64,000 nucleotides of DNA from Daedaleopsis sinensis (taxonomy: Eukaryota > Basidiomycota > Agaricomycetes > Polyporales > Polyporaceae): NCBI GenBank assembly GCA_033807695.1, contig CM066308.1:1984001-2048000 (forward strand), in the 5' to 3' direction. Positions within the stretch are counted from its first letter, which is position 1; the number at the start of each line of letters is the position of its first letter. This document shows positions 33,421 to 46,044 of this stretch, one piece after another. The notes under the pieces are model-generated. The model had not been told where the DNA came from. It saw only the letters and a program-made list of their open reading frames with translations, and ran no database searches. Position numbers and translations under genes: made by a program.

Positions 33421-36400
33421 GTGGGCGCCAGGGATTGCACGCCCGTTATTCTGCGTCGCTTTGTCTATGACGAGATGGGTTACCTCATCTCCGAGCGACA
33501 AGTATGCTCGCCATGTTCGTCTATTATTGTCTCCGTCTCCGTCATCTTTCGCATTCACGCATCGCTTTCATTCGCAGCACAAGGAATATGTATTGCAGTT
33601 AGACACTCGTGGCGTATGACTCTGCTGTAACTCAATACTGTACGAATCTAATCCATTTGTTAGGAAATGCGAACCTCATCACGGTGCGACAAAGTTCAAT
33701 CATCTTCTCATCTGCTCTAAAAGGCTAACTGCCTCATCCATGTTCTCATCCCCAGCTCTCGCTCAGCGGCGACCCTGGGGACGACAGCCTATATCGAGCA
33801 GTGCCTTATTCTTGGGTAAAGTTCTGTCCACCCGAGAACCTGCGAAGTCGGGATGCACACAGGGCAGCATTGGTTTCAGTGTTCAGTTCTCGATGCGCGC
33901 GCGGATGCGGTCCTTGACGCTATCGATAGCTGGCCAGGAGGGCCCACCGTCCACCCCCTGCCGAGCCGTGCCATCCTCACCAAGCTCAAGCTTTAGATCC
34001 ACATCCGCATATGTTCAGCGCGGGCAATGTCTCCGCTGCGGTGGTGGCTGGCCCCAGGACGCTCGTAAGCTTCTCCATTGTCAGGCCCTGCGTCGCGTGT
34101 GTTCCACCGATGTTTCTGCACCGGTGCCCGGCTGTACGTCTCTGTCGCGTTGTCATTCTTACTCGCCTACAGACGCTCCCGCTCCGGGCCTAACGGATTC
34201 TAGGCGATGCAACGAGGCGGCCTGCGCAGTGACAGTTCGCCCCCCGCGGTGGGGGTTCTGGAATCGGAGCTATAGGGAGAAGCACCGCGGCGTGCTCGTC
34301 CTTTGGCCAGACGCCGATCACTGGCACGGCGATGTGGATGATAGGACACCTCGCTGGTTCTGCTCGGGCGTCGCCTCCGCGAGTGGGCGGCCTCGCCGCT
34401 ACGAAGATGAACGGCGAGGGTGCCGGACTCATTGTCGTCCATGACTGTGAGTTGCTGACTGCCCACCGGCTGTGCGGACGCACGGACGCACTGCTGCCTG
34501 CGGACGCTCCGCCAGCCCCGGGGTCAGCGAGCGAAATACTCGGAGGGCAGTCACGGCCCTTCTACGCCACTTTCTGATCATGGCACAACGCACTGAATGG
34601 ACATCAAGCCAAGGGCTCCAGGAGTCTGTGCGCGTTCGCAAAAGGCTAGATGCTGCAGAACCGAGGGTCGCACTCGGGGGCTGTCCGTGTGGTCGTCGTC
34701 ACGGTCACCCCGAGTGCGCACGCGGCGAGGACGGCGAGTCACGACTGCCAGTGCGGGGCGATCTGCGGAGCTCCCTCGGACTCCAAGGATTTCGCGAGGA
34801 GACGGGCTCCTTGGCCTCGCGCCTGTGGATAAAGGTTGAATTGCGAAGCAGCCGTCCTGGCAGCCCGCAGGACAGAAGAAGACGCAATACACGCGCGCCA
34901 CCGCCGGGGCTGCATTGTTAGCAACGGCTGAAGGGTCTCGCGCCGTCGCCGGTGTCCATCGTACGCCGCAAACCCGAACAAACCGTGAATCCTGCCTGCC
35001 TGACACGTTGGCGTCGGCCAGGGACCAGGTGTCGAGGTGGGAGTCACGGGCGCCCGCCGCGGGGGGGCGGCCAGCGGTCAGTTCGCTCCTCGTTTTCTGT
35101 GCGTCGGGGGTCCTGGGAGCCTTACAAAGGCGAGGGAACCTCGCGGAACGCGAGATAGCTTCCGGGCGATAACCTTCCGAATCGAACCGCCCCTGGAAGA
35201 AGGAGGTCAGGCCCAAGGACCCACGGGCGGCGCTTCTGCTGCCTATGCGTATACGCTGGCACAAAAGTGCCGGCGGGAAGGGCGCCGACCGCTGAAGCTC
35301 ACCGGCGAGAGGGGGTTTATTCCGTGCCCGCGTCCGAGCACACAACTGCACCCCACCCCGCTTGTAAAGTTGTCGAGCTCAGTTCAGACGTTCCTACTCG
35401 GAGCATACCCCTGACTAGAACACCACCTACCTGTCACCCCTCGGTGTACTCGGCGTTGGAGTCTGGTGGTCAAGTGCCTGCGATGTCGAAGGCCGTCCCT
35501 TGCAAGCCCGGCTCGATGACTAGCTGAGCGTTCTCTGGTGGGGTGCTCGATCTCCTACTTTCGCGGATCGGGAGGTCCGAGGAGCTCGCCCGCAGCGGGG
35601 TCCGCCTCAAGCGATAAACCACAGCGGCGGTGCGTTCTAGCTATCTTGCGCGACTTGGTTTGATCTGGGTTGGAAGCGCGCCAACTCCACAATCACTCAC
35701 CCTGGTAGCAATCGTGGCGACGACGACGACGACAGCGTCTGGTGTGCGCCATGCCAGTGCACCCTGCAGCGCGATTCTAGCCAACCTCGACCCCGAGAAT
35801 GTTCGCTAGAACCTTGCCAATGTCCTATTGAGGGCGACACAGGGGAACATCCTGGACGTTCCTTATTCAGTGGTCCCCGGCGCACGGCCACCCGCAGTTG
35901 CGCGACTTCCGGGTGTCAATCCATTCATGGAACCCCTCGGTGCGTCCATTAAGTATGGACCACAAGGTGACCGACGGCATACGGGAGAGGTCCGTCATTA
36001 GAAGGTGCGAGTCCGATTCATTGCTACCCCCGGGCTTGTGGTTGGTGTTCGACGGGCGTGCGGGGCAAGAGGCGCGGGGCCGTGGCGGCTTCATAGGGAG
36101 GGAGGCTCTTCTGCATCAGTGTATGTGGCACAAGAATGACATCGTTCTTCCCTGCCTACGCGACTGATGGGCAAGCTGCGAGAACCTGGCGGCTTGATCA
36201 GTAAGACGTGCCGCCGCGCCCGCCGGTGGAAGACGCGGAGGGGCGTGCAGGTTCACGTAACGACTGGCGCGTTGGGCGAGTTTCGACAGAAGCGGACGAC
36301 AGTGGACGGGAGGGACGGTGCGCGCGGTTCCTGGTCTCGGCACCCTGTTGCACGAGAAGAGGGTATGCGACGGCCGCAGGAATTTCATAGAATACACTGA

Positions 36401-39400
36401 TCGTTTCGGGTTGGCAGTATTCCCGGACTGTTCTTGCTCTGAAGGCTGTCACGCCCACATAAGATGCGTGCGCGTTACTGAGAACTATATCGACGTTAAT
36501 CACTGTTTCGCGGTGTGACACCGTTTATCTGACAGAGGAATTGTGAACTGGTGAGCGCTCGACAATGTACTCAACATCGGACACGGACTTGCCTTTGACG
36601 TCTAGATGACAATAGATGATGAATATGCATTTCGAACCCGCTCACAGGGTCCTCCGAGGTCTGCAACGCAGCGTCTGCGGGAATATCACAAATGTGCTGG
36701 CAAGATATGGTTTTCTACCTCAGCCTCGAGGATACCGCAGGTCCGACATGTGCTAAAACAAGCCGCCGTATGGGAACGTAGACCATCCAGGATTGTACGG
36801 GTAGCACCTCCCCAAAGTGTCGAAAAGGCTCGCATTCGGTTCGCCGGCTAGTGCAAAACGGAAACGGAATGTGAAAAAAATGGTATGTAGTGCTTGGGCA
36901 CCGAGAATTTCCTCACGATGGCTAAGATCGTCACGTCACGTTCTTGCGACAGCCTCGCAGTTCTTGCAAGCGAAGACCACACACGAAGCAAGGGTGCTGT
37001 ACTGAAGGGTCCGCATTCCCGGGAAGACGGGAAACGCACGAGTTAGTGGAAAGAGGGTGCATTTGACAGTTCGCCCTCCGACGGATCTTGTTGGCTGCCT
37101 TACGACATGGCCGTGTCCCTCCGACGCGACTTCGCTTGGATCCTGTCATCCGAATCATACATGAAGATTACCATTGCACGAACAGGCTACTCACACGCTT
37201 CACTTCCGTGACCTGCTCGCATGTGCACCCGACGTCGCGATCCCTACCGTTAAGCCAGCTACGCGTGCGACCAGCCCCCGGTCTTCCCATAACCACGAAA
37301 GGGATTCCCTATAGGCCGTGTTCATCTGTTCCATCAGTGTGCGATAGACCGTGACATCGGTACTGACACCCCCATGACAGGGAAACCGATGTTGACCCCG
37401 TCAAGAATTGTCGATGACGTTAGGTGCGCAGCTCACCGTTGCAGTAGTCCTGGAAGACCGCGTTGCTATAGGTGGTTTTGTAAATAATCACATTCTCCCA
37501 AAATCGGGCCAGGACCAGCCGCTATTGCATGCGTCATTCATTTCCGGCTCGCAAGACCTGCTCTCACCGTGAATGATAACATGGCCCCGGAGGCAAGTGA
37601 TTGTATCCTTGGGGTTTTCATGTGCTTACCGGTTGTAAAACATTTCGGCGAAGTGCACGCGGTGACTAGGCTTCTAAGGACAAGAGAAAGCATTCAGCGA
37701 GGTCCGTGGATGTGTGGGATAAAGGTTGTCCCGGCCAACTCGGTCGTAGCCACTTGGAGAACTTCGCCGCGGATAGGTAGGCTAGGTTCTCTCGGACTTG
37801 AAGCAGATGACCGTTTATGTGGGAGCCTAGACACTACCTCGTAGGCAGTAAGTACAGGCTGGAACTTGTCTGGACAGACAAACGTACCCTGGTGTGCCCT
37901 TGGGTTTTGAGACACATCGCCGTCGCGGTCAGGAGCAATACGCGGCTAAGGTGACACGGTGGAACGACATGTCACAGCACATGAGCGTGACCGACGCGTG
38001 CCCTACGCCCAACGCCAAAATGGGACTCGGAGCCAACGAACGTAAACTTGAACCTTACGCGGCTTTTTGTCTCTCTCTTCTTCTCCATATCTACCACATT
38101 CCCTTGGCCTTTGCTGGGGATGCTATCTCTTCATCCCGGACACTTGAGCTACTAGTGCGTTTTTCCCATTGTCAGCGATTAACTCAATGTACAGTGACTA
38201 GTGAGGGCCTGTGGCCAAAAATGAGGGGCAGTATGGAGAGTGGGTAACGAAGACGCTTTACAACATGGCCCATCATACATGTGTCGACTAACAACCTGCT
38301 GAGCTGGCTTGCGGAATAGGCTTAGGACAGTAAGCAACGCATACCATGGCTGTACCTCGGCACCTAACCTCAATCATGATTCCCGACGTACGCGTAACAG
38401 ACCAGAAATCTTGAGAAGCTTTTTGTGCACGGATTTGGTCTTTTGTGTGTTGTGGGTGCCAGTATATGCGCACGCATTCCGTCGGCCGGACAACGTCCCA
38501 CAATATGCGTGCAAGTGAGTCCGTCTATCGCCCCCTCAACCTTGCCCGCCTCTCACGCGACCCAACACGCGAAGCCCCCGAAGAACGCCGATCGCGTCTG
38601 GTATCCCAAACCATGACACGCGGATATGGTCCACTTCCCGCCTCGACCCTCGACTATCGCCTCTGGAAGCGTGCCGCGACCCACACCCGTCCGCCGGCAG
38701 CGATTGTCCGAGGCCTGGACACTTGACCTGGGATCGCCTCGTCCGAAGTACGACTCGTCTGATCCTCGATCCCTCACATTGAAACTACAATCACACGCGC
38801 CGCCTCAAGGCCCTGGAGGTACGCTGCGGGGCGTGATCCACGCTGCGCGAACGCCCTCTCAGAAAGTGAGTAACAAGCACTGCGACGCGCGATACAGGCA
38901 CCTGCGTTTCCCAGGCTGCAACATCAACATTCCGCACTCAGGCCTCTCAGCTCTGCGTATCGACGCCCCAGCGACTCCGAACTGGCCGCCCGAGGCGAGG
39001 GGGACGATCCTACGTAGTACGACGCCGCACGCATCACGCGCCACTGCGATGCAGCGCCCCAGCGCAAACCAGCTACGTACCGACCGATCCCAATCCTAAT
39101 CATGCTGCTCCTCCATTCACCGCCAGGCCCACAGGCGAAGAGACAGCCGCCGCGCGATCGTCGCCCGGCCTTCCAGGATCGCATCGAATGTGCACGAACA
39201 CGCTCGAAGCTCGCCACGATGCACATCCGCCCCAGAACTCGTGCCCATCCCGTACCAGCATCGTCTCACATGCCCTGTGCTCGCTGCTGCTTGTGCTCAG
39301 CCACTGCCTTAGTCTAGCAGAAGCTCCCGTGCCTCGCGTCGCGAGCCTGAGCCTGGTGCGAGTGGGTACTCCGGTAAGTCCCCGCGGTGAGTCACTAGTC

Positions 39401-40395
39401 AGTACTACCGGATGGGGTTCGAGACAAGCTTGGCGACGGGACGCGTCTGCCGCATCGTGACGTCGTGCTTACGGCGTTCCCTGACAGCCATCGATGGGCC
39501 TACGCCCGCGGAACGCATCTCCGCTGGAGGCTTGCTAGTTGCCAGCGGTCCGTGGAGTCTCTGACTCTCTGCCAGGCAAAGTGCGTGCCCATCTCCGAGC
39601 AGCGTCGGAGACATGCACGCACGCACACACGGGAGCAGCCTTGCCATCGGAGTCGCAGCTGCAGACGCCGTCCCGGTGAGTCTGTCAGTGTCACGACCGC
39701 AGCGATCGCACGTAGCGGTATGCAGATGCATGTCGTGGACTTTCAAAAGGGCGCTGCCATTCTGGAATCTGGACTGCGGGGGCTACACAAATGTGAGTGT
39801 GGGGGTGTGCTACGGCGTGCAAGATATAGCCTGTGCGGAATGCAGGGAGCGGGGGAAGGTGCGTGCGTGCGTGCGGGAATGGGGATGCAGATTGGAATTG
39901 AGTAAGTATACAACGCGGGAGTCCACCGGTGACCATGACGAAGGAAGGGGAAGGGGTGCATAAACACGAATGGGGCGCGATGGGCACCGGTGGCCCGCGC
40001 GGCTGGAACTTGAACTTGGGGGGATGCGAAAGCAGAAATATGCGATAATGACGGACGGGATGGTGACCTGGAAGGGGGAAGTGGGAATTGCATGGGTGCG
40101 TGCGTGCTTGTGCTTGGGGGTGGTGGTACAAAGTGATGCGAGGTGACGTTAGGCGTGCGTGTGTCGCATATGGGGGACACGGAGCACCCAGGCCTGAGCG
40201 GGGTGTCGTGCGTTATACGGAGCGGAGAATCACAGGGAGTGCTAAGAAGGAGTGGTGCTCCAGGCGGGGCGTTAAGGACTTATCATTAGCTTGTCCTTTG
40301 GGGGCGGCACACAGGTGAGCACCTGCGCCGATCCTGCGATCCAGACGGCGACTCACCATAGAGGGTATCGTCGTCGAGGATATAGGCATACATTG
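33421..40395. other. 7 kb block without recognisable genes
   Basis: Bounded by the 3' ends of two convergent genes (RING, + and DUF6699-like, -), so it should contain only 3' UTRs and terminators. I scanned both strands for transposase, reverse transcriptase, integrase and other domain-like text and found none. The part from about 36.0 to 38.5 kb looks richer in A+T than the flanking genes. Short GTGC/GCAC-type tandem repeats occur near 39610, 39862 and 40095. Ends of a mobile element were not found by eye. Confidence 0.5.
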
Positions 40396-41574
40396 TCATT
40401 GGGGCGAGGACGGCGCAGAGCCGAAGTGCGCGATCCAGAAGTCGTCCTCGTCGTTAGCCGGTCTCGTGAGGCCGAGGAAGGTGTTCTCGCCCATGAGCAG
40501 GTCGACCCTGCGCATCCCCGCCCGCTGCTCGGCCCTCGGCGTGGTCAGCGTGCTCGCCTCGAATCGCGCGATGAACGCATCCGAGCACCGTTTGATATTG
40601 GACGCGGGCACGATGTACTGCGCGCGCTCTTGGCGATTTACCGTGAGGCGCAGGTTGTCGTAGATTGCCTGGAACACGTCCCGGACGCGTATCACGTCGC
40701 CGTCCGTGCGGGAGACCGTGACCTCCCACTGGGGGAGGTTCTTGTACTTGATCGTCATCTGGCGAAGAGCCGGCGCCTCGCAGACCTTGCGATCGAGATA
40801 GTCTTTCACATCTCGACTGGACAGTTTCCGCGGGAAACCGTGCGAGTGGTCGCGGATGACGATGAGTTCGACGGGCTTCGTGACGTCGAAGTCGAGCTGC
40901 AGGCTATGTGCCTTGCGCATGTTGCGCGGACATAGCTGCCAGTGCAGCTTGATCTCGTTCGGGCGGACCTGCACCGACGGCGGGGCGGGCGAGGGCGACG
41001 GGGCGATCGAGGACGGCGGCGCACCTGCACACGCGCACGATGCACGCAGATCAGATTCCAGGTGAGTGTCACTCCATGCATCGCGGACAGGCTGAACGGA
41101 GAACGCACTGTGCTTTAGGATCGACTTAAGCGGTTTCACGGGCATCGGCTGAGGCGAGACCAGGCCCTGCATGACCTGCAGCGGCGAGGGGTGGTGCGTG
41201 GACGACGCACGGCGCGGCCGCGGCTTCATGATCTCGGGGCTCGGCGTGAACGTCTGGCGCGAGCTGGACTTCTCGAGCTCGGTGGTCATGACGTGCCACG
41301 CGGGGCTGCGCATCTCGTGCTGCGGGGTCGGGGAGCGCACCGACGGGGCCTTGTACGGGGTGTGCGCCCGCCGCCACGAGACGGGCGAGGTCGAGGGCGT
41401 GGTGGGCGAGCTCGACGAGGCGGAGCTGCCGCTGTCGGACGAGGACCAGCCCGGGATGAGTTGGGGCAGCTCCCCCTCCCCGGTCGCCGGCAGGTCGAGC
41501 GGCTTGAACTTGGGAGCCGGCGGGGTAGACAGCCCTGGAATCTTGAGCTTCTTCAGGAAGTCCATGGCTGGCAC
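40396..41574 (-). CDS. DUF6699-like basidiomycete protein
   Basis: Protein of unknown function, 392 residues if unspliced. The C-terminal half resembles the DUF6699 domain common in agaricomycetes: IKLHWQLCPRNM, DFDVTKPVELIVIRDHSHGF, WEVTVSRTDGDVIRVRDVF, QAIYDNLRLTVNRQE and FLGLTRPANDEDDFWIAHFG. The N-terminal half is disordered and Ser/Pro-rich (SSSDSGSSASSSSPTTPST). The start could be ATG 41574 or the in-frame ATG nine bases later. A 48-bp stop-free stretch at 41025-41072 (GTGACA...GTGCAG) may be an intron; it separates the disordered and domain parts. The domain name is from memory of the family pattern and should be checked. Confidence 0.75.
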   Translation of the reverse strand: MPAMDFLKKLKIPGLSTPPAPKFKPLDLPATGEGELPQLIPGWSSSDSGSSASSSSPTTPSTSPVSWRRAHTPYKAPSVRSPTPQHEMRSPAWHVMTTELEKSSSRQTFTPSPEIMKPRPRRASSTHHPSPLQVMQGLVSPQPMPVKPLKSILKHSAFSVQPVRDAWSDTHLESDLRASCACAGAPPSSIAPSPSPAPPSVQVRPNEIKLHWQLCPRNMRKAHSLQLDFDVTKPVELIVIRDHSHGFPRKLSSRDVKDYLDRKVCEAPALRQMTIKYKNLPQWEVTVSRTDGDVIRVRDVFQAIYDNLRLTVNRQERAQYIVPASNIKRCSDAFIARFEASTLTTPRAEQRAGMRRVDLLMGENTFLGLTRPANDEDDFWIAHFGSAPSSPQ

Positions 41575-43049
41575 GATGAGGGTCGATTGCGGCGGGCGGG
41601 GAGAGGGCGTGGATGGGGGGCGAGGGAGAGGTTACAGCGTGCGGATCGCTACCGGGGGAGGGGGAGTGTGAGCTGTGGTCGTGGATGGGAGGAAGATATA
41701 GGGATGGGGCGGGACGATTGCGGGCGAGGACTGAGAGGGACGGGGCACTCACTGAAGTGGTCGTGGATTAATGGAATGGAGACGTCCTGGTCGTCCGCCG
41801 CAAGAGGCAAAGCTGAAGCTCCCTGAGCAGATATGGACCGAGAGGCCCCCCACAGGGAAGCGCTAGATGCCAGCGGGGTGAGCGGACGGGGAGAAGGACA
41901 AGACCTTCATCCGCCCACGACATATAATCCGTCCTCACCCTCAACACGAGGCAAATCAGCCCAGTCCTTATCCGGCCCGGCCCCCCCTCTCCCCCTCCCC
42001 CGCATCACGTGCGTTTTCCCATGTTGTCTGCTGTTGTCTGCTGTGGGTCCATCTCTCCTTTCTCCTCCATCCACCTCGTCTCCAGCATCGCTCAACGATC
42101 GTCGCAGGGCTGCGCACGAGTGCGGCTAGCTACTCATGCTGTCATTTCCCCGATATCCGCAGCCCGAAGAAGAGGCTATCAGCCTTGAACCCTACTGGAG
42201 TACCCGTTCCATGAGGCAGCGGCCTTCTCACTGGCTGGCAGCTGCTGCACGATGAAAGCTTACATCCGTTGCCTCGCACCCTACTACACCGCAGCTCGCA
42301 GGCAGCCCGCTCACTTCCTCCGTTCATTTCAGGAGATCGTCCCGGAGTGCGAATTCCAGGACCACAATGGACGCCCGTCGCGACGCCCACACCTTCCAGC
42401 AACACTCATCTGCTGCGGCCGAATTTACCCTCCTCCTCCTCGAACATGGGCCCTAATACCACAGCGCCAATGCACCCCTCTTCTTCTCGTCGGGCTGTGC
42501 TGCAAAGAGACCATCGATGGGCCCGACGTAATATGTTCCGACCGCGCCCAACGCCAGCTCTCGGTCTGAGGGCAAGAGTGCCGTTGATTCCCCGTCGCTG
42601 TACGTACACGGTACACTCGCACTTGAGAACGGAACGCGTGGCTCCGCCCAGGTCCCGCCGAGAAAGGCAGGTCGAGAAGCTGATAAACTCCCGACGACCT
42701 TCCTTATCCAGAGAGATGTTGCTTCAGATATTCCTCGAATGTCTAGCTCGGTCGTTGGCGTGTCCCGCCGTAGTACTAGGATCAAGCTGATAAAACACGT
42801 CGAGAATTGTGGGCGCACGATGGAAGCAGATTACTTTGACCGTCCGCTTTGTACAAGTATACGCAGAATCTGAACCTCGCATGGGAGTCGCCCAAGCTGT
42901 CTCTAGGTCCCCCCACAAACTATTTCCCCCTTCTCCCATTCCCATTCCTCGGCGGGGTATCCGTACCCCAAAGGACACGCACCGCGGCCCTAGCCCTAGC
43001 ACACGAGTCGCTCAACCCAATTACCTACCAAGTACCAAGCCGGATCCCG
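41575..43049. other. Divergent promoter region with a G-rich tract
   Basis: 1.5 kb between the starts of the DUF6699-like gene (-) and an unknown gene (+). At 41979-42001 the plus strand is almost pure C, so the minus strand carries at least four runs of G within about 25 bases, a G-quadruplex candidate some 410 bp upstream of the minus-strand gene. No other gene seen. Confidence 0.45.
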
Positions 43050-44323
43050 ATGCCCAAAGCCCTTCCTCGCCGCCGGAGCAGCACGCTGCCGTACTTCCCA
43101 CCCCGGCCGCGCGAGCGGCTCCCTCGTCGGCGGTGCGAAGCAGATGCGGAAGAGCTGTACCGGAAGGAGAAGCTCGGACACCCGGGCCCCGTCGATGTCT
43201 GGCTCGCCGCGCGGATGGCGCAGGACCGCAGTATCAGCATCCCCCCAAGTCTGAGTCCGAACTCTACCTCGGACTCGAGCACGGACGCATATGGACGGGG
43301 GTGGCCCGCCGCTGCGTTGCGGGGAGATGACGAGGACGAGGTGCTTTGCACGGTCCAGCTCCAGTGCATCAAGGTGAGCCCGCGCCCGTGTCTGTCGGCT
43401 CCCACTCAGGTTCAGTTTGCATCGTGGCCGTGTCTGCACACTGCACGGACGACAAAATTCCGAATCTACATGTCGCATTCCCGTTCTCCTCTGCATCGTG
43501 CGCCGTGTGGCCGCGCATGACGAGCTTGTGTGGGTGAACTGACGAGCTGACGACTGTCTTGCCTCCATCCGCCACGGTCACGTCCGCGCCGACGTCCAAA
43601 TCTTCGCCACACGTTCCACGATTCCACGACATGCGGACGCAGGCGCCAGACGACCCCAGCAGCATCTTCGGCGACCCAGACACGTTCCTCCTCCATCTCA
43701 CGACCGTGAGCGTCTCTCGGGACGGGCCCGAGGCGCGAAGCACAAGTACAAGCACGAGCAGCAGTGGCGGCCGGTCCCGCACCGGCGACGAAAACGACAG
43801 TCCGACCCCCAGCTCGAGCTCGAGCTTTAGGTCCAGCTTTAGGTTCAGCCCGAGTGTATCCGGTTCCGCGCGCGAGGAGTCAGAGTCAGACGCAGAGTCA
43901 GACTCGAAAGAAGCCTCGGAAGAAGCCTCGGAAGAAGACGCCGGGCGCGTGCGGCGCGCCGTGCTCGCACGGTACGAGGGGCACGCAGAGAGCCCCGACG
44001 CGCCGCGCTGGACGCGGCTGCCCGCGGGGGCCCCAGTCGTGTTCCGCGAGCGCGCGCGTGCGGTCGCGGACGTGCTCGTGCGCGCGGCGCTCTGGCGGGA
44101 CTGCATGACGGTGAGTGGCCCGTCCGGGTCTGCAGATGTGCATGTGTGCGCGGGGCTGACTGCGGCTGGACTTTTTGTATCTGCTACGGGACCGGGACGG
44201 CCTTCTCCTCCCCGTGCACCGTGGGCTTCTGAATATCGAATGCTGGAACGTGGTCCGGACATCGCAACGGAACCCAACCCAACGCACGCACGGACGCTCC
44301 GGGGATCTGGGGATGCGCAATAG
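43050..44323 (+). CDS. Unrecognised Ser/Arg-rich protein with an altered splice acceptor
   Basis: Not recognised. Exon 1, 43050-43373, begins MPKALPRRRSSTLPYFPPRP and contains DAEELYRKEKLGHPGPVDVW. A GTGAGC donor leads to exon 2, here started at 43547 after GACGAG, phase kept. Exon 2 runs to 44110 with a long Ser/Glu-rich disordered part (a near-exact repeat of EEASEEASEED-type text) and a folded-looking end (VVFRERARAVADVLVRAAL). At 44111 a GTGAGT donor stands, and 55 bp later the natural continuation LDFLYLLRDRDGLLLPVHRG starts in phase, but the two bases before it are GG instead of AG. Read through, the frame ends at TAG 44321-44323; with the expected splice it runs to about 44609. The gene may be broken or use another acceptor. 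Confidence 0.45.
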
Positions 44324-46044
44324 CCTCTGCTCGAGTCTCTCCGTGCGGCGGGCCTGGACGCGGACGGTACGCACTGACAGGCGGCGAAGAGGCTGCAGCT
44401 GGTGGGAGGGAGTCTGGGGTGGCACCTCCGCGTCCGCGTACAAGCGTCCGAGCTGGAAGGTGGCACTGGCCCGGGCAAGGAGAGGTCGGAAGATGGAGAA
44501 GACGAAGATGCAAGAGAGTCAGACGCGGCGGAGGGGCGTGCTGCGATGTGGCGTGGAGAAGCGAGGCACCTGGGGGCACATGAGCACTGGGGCGGAACGT
44601 GGATTCTGATGTGGAACGTTGGCCTTCCTGTACGATACCGTGTGGTCGAGTCTGTGGGACAAAGTGCCCGCTCTGTATGGCATTCCTGGATACCCGCAGG
44701 AGGAGACTGCGAGGCCCTCGATCCGAAGGGGTAGCTGGCGAGACTGTGCGGGGAAGGTTGAGAGTTGAGAGTTGGGCGGGGCGGAGCTGAGGAGAGATCG
44801 TCCGCGGCGTGGCATGCGAGAAGACGCGAAGACGGAGACGCCTTCGAGTCTGGAGCGTTTGAGGGGCACCTGTTTCTAGAGAATGCGAGAAGGCCTGTAG
44901 AACGTGAGTGAGAGGTGCGGGCGCGGGGTGTTTGGGACGGACATGCCTGAAGCGTTCAGTGAATGACTGAGCAGAAACGCTATAGCGGGCCTGAGGGGAG
45001 GCTCTGGGGAAAGGAATGGCCGGGAGGGTCGGAGTTGGCCTCTGATGGCGGACGAGCATCAGCCATGCGTTCGTACACGCACCTCACGGTCCTTCTGAAG
45101 CTGAGGGACTCAGAGAAAGAAGGAGGGAATCGGTCGGCCGTGCCTGAAGTGGACAAGGTAGATGGCGATGGTGGTGCCCAGGAATACAGAACTGAATTAT
45201 TCACGTACGTTGCAGGACGTGGGGATTGCTGGGGGATTGCGGATCGCAGATTCGTGCTGCGTAGATACCAGCCAGGGCTCCTGTTTGCAATTAACTGTTG
45301 GGTTCGCACCAAGCCCGCGCTGGCCAAGCGGCGACTAGAATAGATGGTAAAGACACCGTGCTATTAGGCCGTGTCAGTGGCTGAAGTCCAGGATCTGAAG
45401 ATATGGCATGCTAGCACATTCGGGAGGCACATTTGCGTAGCTGCAAATTGCTACGCTTCCAAACATGACGCGTAGCAACATGCGGCCGCAGACGTTCGTG
45501 AATAAAGTCGGTTTCCACTATTCACTAAAACTGGTAGGACTAGCATTTCAGATCTCAGGCTGCCAGGGTCGAAAAACGACGGGCGCAGGACATACTTCAA
45601 GATACGCCCAGGTGTAAGATGGCTAGAAATTATTGTGAGTTCCAGCCAACGCGCAAGACAAGCAGCAGGCAACGGTCGTCGGTCTGTGTTGGTGGTACGG
45701 AAACAAGAGCACTTTTTAGTTGGCCAGCGCTAGCGGTGCTGTGGCTACCGATCCGAAATTCCGAACGAGGAGTCCAATTTGGACCTCTCCCGCCTCCGCC
45801 ACAATTGCCAGTGGGGCAACTTAGCCCTGACCGTTACCCTCACCACCACCACCTACATATGCCGCATACTGTCGACTAACCTGATTACTTTTTGCGGCCT
45901 TGGAGACCGACTTGTCCTAGTTTCCTACCACTACTCTGGTTATATAACCTGGCCGATTTCGAACCAAGAAGCTTCCGGACACTCACGATTTAACACGAAC
46001 ACCCGATATCTCGTCCAACACAACACTCTACAACCTCTTTTACC
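44324..46044. other. Intergenic region upstream of the antiporter
   Basis: 1.7 kb. The first part to about 44609 may be coding if the expected third exon of the preceding gene is used. On the minus strand a 291-codon open frame (44184-45059) has only low-complexity Pro/Arg/Ser text and is not accepted. A TATATAA box at 45941-45947 serves the antiporter gene. Confidence 0.45.
45941..45947 (+). promoter_or_regulatory. TATA box of the antiporter gene
   Basis: TATATAA, 98 bp before the ATG at 46045, in an otherwise mixed-sequence promoter. Spacing to a start site about 30 bp downstream would be ordinary. Confidence 0.55.

Noticed and set aside
34578..35351. 257-codon open frame on the minus strand in the 7 kb gap
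   Set aside because: Arg/Pro-rich text without order, no start context or introns that improve it.
39410..39430. GGTTCGAGAC, another B-box-like motif
   Set aside because: Only one base pair of the needed T stem is possible; no A box at the right distance.
43369..44478. 369-codon open frame on the minus strand
   Set aside because: Arg/Ser-rich low-complexity text opposite the plus-strand exons, without splice signals or family resemblance.
44184..45059. 291-codon open frame on the minus strand
   Set aside because: Pro/Arg/Ser low-complexity text only; overlaps the possible third exon of the plus-strand gene.
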